Positions 1 through 6,256 of a stretch of DNA of 13,192 bases are shown here, piece by piece. The translations under genes were made by a program, and so were the position numbers. The notes beneath the pieces are model-generated. The model was not told the origin of the DNA. It ran no database searches and saw nothing but the letters and a program-made list of their open reading frames with translations. Each line of letters starts with the position of its first letter. Positions within the stretch are counted from its first letter, which is position 1. The DNA is from Hydnum rufescens UP504 (lineage: Eukaryota > Basidiomycota > Agaricomycetes > Cantharellales > Hydnaceae). The DNA is taken from the NCBI GenBank assembly GCA_014904985.1, contig MU128971.1, forward strand, positions 1-13,192, given 5' to 3'.

Positions 1-442
1 GAATTCTAACTACACTTTGACTAAGGTCTCAAGAAGAGATTCTTAGGGTGTGGTAATTTGACTGAAAGACACATTCTCACTTAATTGCTTGGGCTTTGTT
101 GGCTCACTGCAATTTCCCCTGTTCAAAAGACCTTCCCCCACTTGAACCTGAACATCCGGATTAGATCTGTGATCCCCTCTTTCATCCCCGGCTCAACATC
201 GTGGACAGTAGTTGGATTGGTTTAATAACCTACCTGCTTACACCATTCAACTTGTGTTTGGTACCATTCGAAAGGTGTAAATTGTAGCTTTCTAAGTGTT
301 ATATGGGTGTACCTCTCTGATCAAAACTGACAGAGTTATAGAATGAATTCAGTTTCTGCATGTAGCTGTAATTAATTTCATAATTGGTCATGTGATCATC
401 CAATGGCTGGAAGTGGTGTAATTTCGCATTTTCTGATACTGG
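1..442. other. Intergenic, nothing assigned
   Basis: No open frame or recognisable motif stands out in this stretch. It begins and contains (near 343) GAATTC, which has no evident meaning. It leads into the minisatellite array that becomes clear from about 440. Confidence 0.5.
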
Positions 443-649
443 ATGTTTTATCTTCCACACCACCAAATGAAACCCACAAGAAGGGAAACCCACAAACCCA
501 TAAATGACAACCAGCCACTGTACCAAGTACAAACTGCACAACTGCGGTACAAAACAAGCAACCCTGCTGAACAAATGAATGCCCACCCAATGCCCACCCA
601 CCAAATGAGCATGGGCCAAATGGCCACCTGCCAAACAAAACTGCCCACA

Positions 650-677
650 CCACACACCCACCAAAGCAGGTGTGTGG
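650..677. repeat. CACACACC hairpin, unit 1
   Basis: Perfect 9-bp arms CCACACACC (650-658) and GGTGTGTGG (669-677) flank the 10-base loop CACCAAAGCA, 3 bp before TATATAAGG. Confidence 0.75.
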
Positions 678-688
678 TAATATATAAG

Positions 689-784
689 GTAAGTAGTGTA
701 TGCAACCATGCAAAAAGAGCAGCAAATGCTGCTCTTTTTGTGCTGGTTATAGATTTTCACTGACATCTTATCAATTTTTTCTAG
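689..784 (+). other. Intron-like segment, array unit 1 (96 bp)
   Basis: The segment starts G|GTAAGT directly after TATATAAG, has CTGAC at 760-764, and ends TTTTTTCTAG|G twenty bases later. These are the three canonical fungal splice signals at normal spacing. Inside lies a 30-bp hairpin (711-740, 14-bp perfect arms, AA loop). Splicing is inferred, not shown. Confidence 0.5.
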
Positions 785-903
785 GACCTCACCTGAACCA
801 GAAGCCACCAGACAAACACATGCCAAACGAGCCCCCCCTCCCAAATGACAATCTGCTGAATGAACCCCCACCCAATGAAAACCCGCCAAATGAAGACATG
901 CCA

Positions 904-933
904 ACCACACACCTGCTGTGGTGGGTGTGTGGT
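904..933. repeat. CACACACC hairpin, unit 2
   Basis: Perfect 10-bp arms flank the loop TGCTGTGGTG (914-923). This loop is the near reverse complement of the loops in units 1 and 3. Confidence 0.75.
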
Positions 934-943
934 GATATATAAG

Positions 944-1043
944 GTAAATAGATCTAGTGTATGCAACAGCACAAAAAGAGCAGCATTTGCTGCTCTTTTT
1001 GTGCTGGTTATAAATTTTAACTAACATTTTATCAATTTTCTAG
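944..1043 (+). other. Intron-like segment, array unit 2 (100 bp)
   Basis: Donor GTAAAT follows TATATAAG, CTAAC lies at 1021-1025, and the segment ends TTTTCTAG|G. It contains a 40-bp hairpin at 967-1006 with 19-bp perfect arms and a TT loop. The exon-like block between units 1 and 2 (785-943) is 159 bp, a multiple of three, but its open plus frame runs into TAA inside the TATATAA box. Confidence 0.5.
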
Positions 1044-1154
1044 GACATCGCCTGAATGAGCCCCCCCCTCCTCCCAAATGGCAATCCACCAAACGAACAA
1101 CTGCCAAACAAAGACCTGCCCAATCAAAACCCGCTGAATGAAGGACCCACATGA

Positions 1155-1184
1155 ACCACACACCCACTGCGGCAGGTGTGTGGT
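1155..1184. repeat. CACACACC hairpin, unit 3
   Basis: Perfect 10-bp arms flank the loop CACTGCGGCA (1165-1174), 2 bp before TATATAAGG. Confidence 0.75.
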
Positions 1185-1194
1185 CCTATATAAG

Positions 1195-1296
1195 GTAAGT
1201 CACCCACAGTAGATACAGCCATGCAAAAAGAGCAGCTTAAGCTGCTCTTTTTGCACTGGTTTGAATTTCTAACTAACTTGTATCTTATTATTTTAG
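1195..1296 (+). other. Intron-like segment, array unit 3 (102 bp)
   Basis: Donor GTAAGT follows TATATAAG, CTAACTAAC lies at 1269-1277, and the segment ends TATTATTTTAG|G. It contains a 34-bp loopless perfect palindrome at 1222-1255. The exon-like block between units 2 and 3 (1044-1194) is 151 bp, so reading frame is not kept between units. Confidence 0.5.
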
Positions 1297-1440
1297 GCCA
1301 CAATCTGATGAACCAACACCCACATGAGCCCAGCTGAAACCCCCTACATGGAAACCTGCTGAATGAACACCTGTCTTACCAAAACCTGTGACTAAAGACC
1401 CACCAAGCAAAGCCCTGAACAAAAACACATGACTGAGGTG

Positions 1441-1633
1441 AGGCTGAGGGTAGATAGATGTGTATAATACTTGTATAATAATAATATGTATGAGAATCAA
1501 CAATAATAAGTAAATAATCATAGTCACCAATAAGCCTGTATGGTCTGTTGACCTGCTTGGGGGCAGCCTACTCCTGTCTAAGTCTTGATTCTCTAAGTCC
1601 CAATTTTGGTGAATTTTTCCAAGTTCAGAGCCA
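1441..1633. other. AT-rich spacer
   Basis: An AT-rich run with ATAATA repeats (about 1463-1515) separates the array from the fold-back structures. No gene or named repeat is visible. Confidence 0.4.
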
Positions 1634-1694
1634 GGGGCCCCTGGGGCCCCTTGTCTGAGGGTCCGAAATCACCCCCAGAGGCCCCAGGGGCCCC
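1634..1694. repeat. GGGGCCCC fold-back (15-bp inverted repeat)
   Basis: GGGGCCCCTGGGGCC at 1634-1648 is the exact reverse complement of 1680-1694, with a 31-base spacer. Each arm itself contains the palindrome GGGGCCCC. The G+C-rich block stands out from its surroundings and contains the only CpG (1662) in the 1441-1800 stretch. Confidence 0.8.
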
Positions 1695-1703
1695 CACCTA
1701 AAA

Positions 1704-1754
1704 ACATCTAGTTAGACTATTTAAATGCAAGGCTCATTGTATCTAACTAGATGT
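1704..1754. repeat. 13-bp inverted repeat ACATCTAGTTAGA
   Basis: ACATCTAGTTAGA (1704-1716) is the exact reverse complement of 1742-1754, with a 25-base AT-rich spacer. It lies where the copia element loses its coding match, so it may be part of the insertion or rearrangement that truncated the element. Confidence 0.75.
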
Positions 1755-1814
1755 ACCTTTGTGGCTGACCAGGTTGGGATGAGGCTGGTGTATTGGACAA
1801 GGTGGGTGTTAGAT

Positions 1815-2820
1815 TCAGATTGGAGTCTTTCCTAGCATTCTCCCCCCTGAATATGCATTTTCCTCATCTTCACCTGGACCATCTGGGACCTCCATGGTCA
1901 CATGGTCCCTCACACCCAGCTCTTCCTTGAAATCAACCTCACAAGACTCCACAAGTTTTCAGGATTCAGCATGATATAGCAAGAAGGCTTTCTTGTTCTT
2001 GGTGTATCCAAGGTAGATACATTGGTGGGATTTACTGCCAAACTTGCCTTGCAGGTGTTCTGGTATGTGAACCCAGGCCTTGCAGCCAAAAATACAGAGG
2101 AGTGTCACTGATGGCTTTTTTCCATGGAATACCTCATATGGGGTAACATCAGGAGGTAAGGCTCATGTGGGTAAGCAATTCTTGATTAGGGTCACATGCT
2201 TGACAGCATAGATCCAGAATGACTTCCCAAGGTGTGGCTCTGTGTCCTCCAATATCAAGGTGGCAGCATTATTAAGGGTTCAATTGAGATGTTCCAAGAC
2301 ACTGTTCTCCTGCAGGGTGTTCATGTTCATGTTTTCCCAGTGAATTCCTCTGTCCCTGAGGAACTTGAGAAACTCAGAGGAGACATACTCACCACTGCTG
2401 TCATTGTGGAATTACTTTAGATGTTTTCCAGACTCATTCTCTGCCCATGCAAGCCACTCTTTGAAGTGTGTGAAGACTTCATTCTTGTGCTTCAAGAAGA
2501 ATATCCAGGAATAGTGAGAGTGATCATCTGTAATGGTCATATAGTACTGATGTCCTTCCTGGCTTTGGGTAGACATCAGACCACATACATCAGAGTAGAC
2601 ATGACCCAGCACTTTGGTTGCATGAGTGTTGGTCTCAGACGGAATTGGTTTTCAGGTCTGTTTCCCATGTAGACAAGCTGAGCATATAGTGTCAGGCTTT
2701 TCTTTTGTGTCAGGAACAATTGACATCCCATTGACCATGCCATTCTTAAGCTTTCTCAGGATGTAGTTGGTATTTATGTGACCAAGTTGGCAATGCCACA
2801 TGTTAAGGGTTGCTTTTGAG
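1815..2820 (-). pseudogene. Ty1/copia integrase relic
   Basis: Reading right to left, a zinc-binding GAG-pre-integrase segment (WHCQLGHIN followed by CSACLHGKQT, near 2810-2655) leads into the rve core: first Asp in VYSDVCG (~2595), second Asp in FHNDSSGEY (~2400) and Glu in QENSVLEHLN (~2305). The integrase C-terminal part continues through FGCKAWVHIP and CIYLGYTKNKKAF (~2090-1990). Integrase would insert the cDNA copy into the genome. The frame is broken by TGA at 2652, 2280, 2163 and 1959 and by TAA at 2412, and is shifted relative to the gag/protease frame by an indel near 2800. The TGA at 2280 and the one at 2163 fall where copia integrases usually carry Arg (LN-R-T and LPT-R-A contexts). 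No reverse transcriptase follows; the frame closes at 1815. Confidence 0.9.
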
Positions 2821-3487
2821 AGTTGGAGGCTTGGGCAACAGTAGTGACAGGAAGGTCATTGTCACTAACAGTTGATATCTTTGCCTTTTCTGCATTCAGA
2901 ATCGAGGCTGTGAGTATATATAGGCCATTGACCAGTTTGGCTTGGGCAATAACTTGGCAAGTTGATTTATTTCAAATAGTGCAGTTGCTTCCCTCAAACT
3001 CCATGATGTGACCATTGTTGGCAAGTTTACAGACTGACAGTAGACTTCCATTCAGGTCTGGGACATATAGAACATGCTGAAATAGGCCATTGACTTTTCA
3101 AGTTCCATCGATATCAAGTTGAACTCTAATCTGACCCTCTCTGACTGCATTTATGTGATGATTGTCACCAAGCCATACTTTTTGCACAGGCAATATTGGT
3201 CTGTATGTTTCAAACCAGTTGAGATGGAAGGACATGTGAGCCAAGGCCCCAGAGTCAATGATCCATGTATTGTTATGCTCATTATCCACAAATGCCTTGT
3301 AAGCATGCAAACTAATGTTGGTGATAAAGATCTCAAGGGTGTCACTCTCATCTCTGGTGTACATGACTTTTGCCTTCTCATCCTCTGCCTTTTCAGTCAT
3401 CTTTCCCTTGTCCTTCTCAGCACCACCTCCAGGTGCCCAGCACTTCTCCTTGGTGTGGCCCAGCTTCTTGCAATTAGAGCACATTGG
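2820..3487 (-). pseudogene. Ty1/copia zinc knuckle and protease relic
   Basis: A CCHC zinc knuckle (CSNCKKLGHTKEKC, Cys-X2-Cys-X4-His-X4-Cys, ~3480-3440) is the nucleic-acid-binding end of Gag. After a charged Lys/Glu linker comes the retropepsin-type aspartic protease with WIIDSGALAHMS (~3255-3220), where D-S-G is the catalytic triad of each monomer, and VLYVPDLNGSLLSVCKLA (~3075-3020), the usual downstream strand. It would cleave the Gag-Pol polyprotein. The frame is the same as the upstream gag and is interrupted by TGA at 3488, 3098 and 2972. A one-base indel near 2800 puts the following integrase in another frame. Confidence 0.9.
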
Positions 3488-4159
3488 TCAGTTGCCTTTT
3501 GGCTTGTTCAACTTGCCAGTTTTTCCAGTGCATGCTTTTAAAGCTTTATTGCCAGTCTCACATCTCCACTGTTCTTCAGCAAGGATAGTACTGATAACTT
3601 CCTGGGAGTTGAGTCTATTGCCCAAGGTTGCAGAGATGATGGTTTGGAGAGTGGAATATGAGGATGGGAGGGATAGGATTATCATGACCACAAACATTTT
3701 GTCATCTAATGGATGGCCAAGTGAGCTGAGTCTGCTCACATAGGTGCATAGCTCATTTATTTGCATTTGGAGGTCTTGAGAGTCACTCATTTGACTTCAG
3801 AATACCTTGGTCATGAGGTAGGCAACACTCTGAAGACCTTTTCTGTCATAGCATGACAAAAGGGCATCCCATATGGCTTTCAACTCAGTGAGATCAATTA
3901 TGCCAAGTAAGGGAACATCCTCCAGGGTGAGTGTGACCTGAAGGTGGGCATCCTGATCCTTTACTGTCCAGTTCTCTAATGCCTTAGCATCAGATCCATT
4001 TAGTTTTGGCTCTGTTCCATATATGTAGTCAATGAGGCCATGAGCTTTGAGAACTTGACTGATACAGAATTTCCATAATGTGTTGGAACCATCATTCAGG
4101 AGCTTTGGTATATCATAGAGCCAAGAGGATGGTTTGTCAGAGTTGGACATTGAGGACAT
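3488..4159 (-). pseudogene. Ty1/copia gag relic
   Basis: The gag frame starts with ATG at 4159, 63 bases inside the end of the LTR. The start context (KLLNDGSNTLWKFCISQVL) and the helical segment with LWDALLSCY-like text and YVSRLSSLGHPLDDKM match the capsid-like Gag of copia elements (UBN2-type). Gag would form the virus-like particle. One in-frame TGA at 3797 splits it; the second half (from about 3796) stays in the same frame up to the TGA at 3488 just before the zinc knuckle. Inactive as it stands. Confidence 0.85.
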
Positions 4160-4205
4160 TGTGAGTTCAGAGGACTGTTTATTGGTCTAGTAATTAGAGG
4201 ACCAA

Positions 4206-4218
4206 TGGGCCCATAACC
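4206..4218 (-). promoter_or_regulatory. Primer-binding site, half-tRNA(iMet) type
   Basis: On the element strand the sequence is GGTTATGGGCCCA; its complement TGGGCCCATAACC is the anticodon stem-loop of initiator tRNA-Met with its CAU anticodon. It lies 3 bases inside the LTR. Drosophila copia and yeast Ty5 use such an internal tRNA fragment, instead of the tRNA 3' end, to prime minus-strand DNA. Confidence 0.75.
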
Positions 4219-4221
4219 TAT

Positions 4222-4490
4222 TGGATGAGTATATGTATACTAGAACAATGGGACTCAGTCTCTTGTAAAAGAACTGATATTGAGGTAAAGTACCTAGAAC
4301 AACAGGACTACAATTGGTCCAGGTAAGGTACTGTACTACTGAAGAAAGAGTAGAGAAAGGCTAACCTCAGTCTCTTGTAAAAGAACTGAGGGAGCACGGA
4401 ATGATCAGAGTACTGATATATAAGTAATCTGTAAATGCCAGGTATCCAAAAAGGAAGGCAGAAGTAATAAAGTAAAATGGGCAATCAACA
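4222..4490 (-). mobile_element. Copia 5' LTR (~269 bp)
   Basis: On the minus strand it runs TGTTGATTGCCC...CATCCA, with TG/CA ends, followed after 3 bases by the primer-binding site and then gag. A TATA-like TTATATA lies at 4423-4417, about 68 bases in. Two copies of a 24-bp sequence (4254-4277 and 4366-4389) repeat within it. No matching second LTR is seen elsewhere in the window, so the end points rest on TG/CA and the primer site alone. Confidence 0.65.
4254..4389. repeat. Direct 24-bp repeat pair inside the LTR
   Basis: The 24 bases at 4254-4277, beginning CTCAGTCTCTTGT, are repeated exactly at 4366-4389. A second pair, CTAGAACAA-x-x-GGACT, occurs near 4240 and 4294. The LTR therefore contains an internal partial duplication. 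Confidence 0.85.
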
Positions 4491-4492
4491 CC

Positions 4493-4920
4493 AATGAAGT
4501 CATCAGGTCATTATACCATGTCTGGCTGCCCTCCAACACAGCTGCCAACAACCTTGTCAGTGTGTTCTATGGACTTGGTGGACTGTCAGCTCATCAGATT
4601 CAAGCCAAGGTTAATCTCACCTTGGACAAGGGTAATTACCATGCCAAAACATATGGTGAGGTGAGCCTATGATATCACTTCCTGTACCCCAGATCCATTG
4701 ATTATAATATTACTTGTAGTGACATAGTGGCCTCTATGAACACCCCTGCATTGCTGCCATAATCAATAAGGCCTACTTTGATGGTACTAGGAGTGAAGGC
4801 CATACTCACCTTGAAACCTTCATGCCCCTTATGCCAGTCCCCACTGTGTGCCTTGCTATTATAGCAGTGCAATTTTTTTTTAACTGCTTTATGTTGGAAT
4901 TGGGGATGGGCGAGCTCTAA
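4493..4920 (+). pseudogene. DUF6532-like gene relic
   Basis: Two in-phase exon pieces are visible. The first (4493-4660) reads NEVIRSLYHVWLP at its start and HAKTYGE at its end. A 59-bp intron (4661-4719) follows, with GTGAGC donor and TTGTAG acceptor. The second piece (4720-4920) opens with TGA and continues HSGLYEHPCIAAIINKAYFD then PVPTVCLAIIAVQ. The H-P-x-I...F and P-(I/V)-P-x-x-x-L-A pattern resembles DUF6532, a family of unknown function abundant in basidiomycetes. The TGA at 4720 is again compatible with a former CGA Arg codon. The match is lost after a run of nine or ten T near 4872. Its 5' part is missing; the copia LTR ends 2 bases upstream, so the element may have landed in this gene. 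The family call is from memory of the pattern and is moderate. Confidence 0.5.
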
Positions 4921-4998
4921 TGCTCATTGCTTAGTCAGTGTATTCTTCTAGATAGTTCACGGGATGTACCAAAGTTCCCTCAAGCATTTGCTTGAGCT

Positions 4999-5317
4999 CT
5001 GATCAAATGCTCTATCATTCTTCTTGTTGTGCAAATCTAAGTGGCTCCGCACTGATTCTTCAACACTTTATTACAAACCTCATGATTATTTCTTGATCAA
5101 GGCTGCCCTCTCAAGGCTGGAAACTGGAGTGAAGAATGGTGAAGCATTCACAGCATCCCACTGGATGGCTGATTACAACCTTGAGACAGAGAATTGGAAG
5201 CAGTGGGCAGGCAAGGATCATGCTCATACTGCAACCACACAATGGATTCTCACAGCATTTTCCACTCTCACTGCATATGTCTATTCCTTTCCACCTAAGG
5301 CTAATACTCCTAATTGA
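4999..5317 (+). CDS. Open frame of unknown function, probably partial
   Basis: About 100 codons are open from after a TGA at 4999 to the TGA... stop at 5315-5317, without a convincing ATG at the left end. The text (KPHDYFLIKAALSRLETGVK, HWMADYNLE, WILTAFSTLTAYVYSFPP) has the amino-acid mix of a real globular protein and contains many Trp/Tyr residues that chance frames rarely have. I recognise no family. It could be an exon of the same decayed gene as the DUF6532-like relic or of another repeat-encoded protein. It lies in CpG-poor DNA like the rest of the left block. Confidence 0.3.
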
Positions 5318-5534
5318 TCTTTTCAGGGTGTCATGCAGTCAAGGTATCAAGATTGGCACCACCAATGTAATCTTGGATGATGATTAGGATCTCTTGTACA
5401 ATGTCATATCTCCATCCTTTTCAAGGATTCCATTTAGCACTCTCTATGTACATTACCTGTGATACAACATTCAGATGGCTTCAGAATATTGTGAAGTCTT
5501 CACAAGAATTAATTAAAGTACAAAGCTCCCAAAG
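5318..5534. other. Intergenic, nothing assigned
   Basis: A TTTTCAG|G acceptor-like site occurs near 5327 but no convincing exon follows. Nothing else is recognised. Confidence 0.4.
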
Positions 5535-5579
5535 CCTCTGCAACCTCTGCAACCTCTGCAACCTCTGAAGCCTCTGAAG
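5535..5579. repeat. 9-bp tandem repeat, five copies
   Basis: CCTCTGCAA occurs three times and CCTCTGAAG twice in exact tandem. Related CCTCTGAA and CAGAACTT pieces continue to about 5665. Confidence 0.9.
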
Positions 5580-5686
5580 AATCATGAAGTTCACTTCAGA
5601 AGCCTCTGAAAAATGGACCATCATGTTTGGACTTCCAGAACTTCAGAACTTCAGAAGTCTCCAGAGCAGCTTTTGATTTTCCCCAC

Positions 5687-5965
5687 TATCTGCCAAATAA
5701 GGAAAAACAAATTGTTAATCAATGTCCTGGGCCTTACTGTGGTCTGGGGTTCAGAGTGCCCCCACAAGCCCCGCGCATCAGGGGGTCTGCAGGGTGTCCC
5801 CGCAATCCCTGGCTTTTGTCTAACAAATAAAGAAATAAAATTTCTCCCCAGTGCACTCGGTCCTGTGAAGCAGAAAGAGATGTGGGGTATCCCTACAATA
5901 ATTCCTAGCAAGCCCCACTTAGCAGAATGGGGTCTGTGGAATATTCCTGCCCTACCAAGCTGCTA
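5687..5965. repeat. Diverged tandem duplication (~130-144 bp)
   Basis: TCTGCCAAATAAGGAAA near 5690 matches TCTAACAAATAAAGAAA near 5820 (offset 130), and AAGCCCC...GGGGTCTG near 5766 matches AAGCCCC...GGGGTCTG near 5910 (offset 144). The copies are diverged with small indels. A plus-strand frame is open across the area (5613-6041) but shows no family resemblance, so I do not call it a gene. The CpG-poor block ends here. Confidence 0.45.
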
Positions 5966-6256
5966 CGGTGGTTTCCGTATTACTGGGTGTGGCGTTGAGT
6001 CGGGCTCGTTGGACCGCGAGAATCCGACCCATCGACTGTAGCCCCCCTTTGCACTTTCTTCAGCCGTCTTTCCCAATTCAGGCATCACTAAGGTAAAGTC
6101 CTCCGCTCATCACCACACATTGTTTCTCATCATGTATATCAACTTGTATATTCTACATTCTGTATCTCATTAGGTAGAATACAATAGGCGTCTCTCCCAA
6201 TTAGGTGACACGACGATTCTACACAACTAGAACAGATCGGCGAGATCAAGAACAGT
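5966..6256 (+). promoter_or_regulatory. Likely promoter/5' leader of the plus-strand gene
   Basis: This CpG-normal stretch precedes the start codon at 6257. A short imperfect direct repeat, GTCTTTCCCAATT (6065) and GTCTCTCCCAATT (6190), and a TGTATATTCTAC element near 6153 are the only structures noticed. No defined TATA box can be assigned. Confidence 0.25.

Larger units (their letters stand above)
443..1440. repeat. Tandem array of three ~255-bp composite units
   Basis: Three units repeat in the same order. Each has a purine/C-rich minisatellite block with a 15-bp period, a CACACACC..GGTGTGTGG hairpin, TATATAAGG (681, 936, 1187; spacing 255 and 251 bp), a GTAAGT/GTAAAT donor-like site, a palindrome around AAAAAGAGCAGC, a CTGAC or CTAAC box, and a pyrimidine-rich TTTTCTAG/TTTTAG end. 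The 15-bp period makes pentapeptide-like repeats in several frames of both strands, for example PNENP-PNEDM on the plus strand and HLAGF-HWVGV on the minus strand, so the long open frames here need not be genes. The first and last minisatellite blocks are the most decayed. The array could be a non-coding transcribed repeat or an exon-repeat gene relic. I do not recognise it as a named element. Confidence 0.8.

Noticed and set aside
299..1027. 242-codon minus-strand open frame through the array
   Set aside because: The 15-bp period and low stop density explain the open frame; several other frames on both strands are open as well, and the palindromes and splice-like signals lie inside it.
4979..4996. 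Palindrome CTCAAGCATTTGCTTGAG, similar to the array palindrome centre
   Set aside because: The shared AGCATTTGCT core is short and no other array component is nearby, so chance is sufficient.
5613..6041. 142-codon plus-strand open frame
   Set aside because: It spans a diverged tandem duplication, shows no domain, and its repeated G-I-P-x-I-P text is explained by the duplicated DNA.
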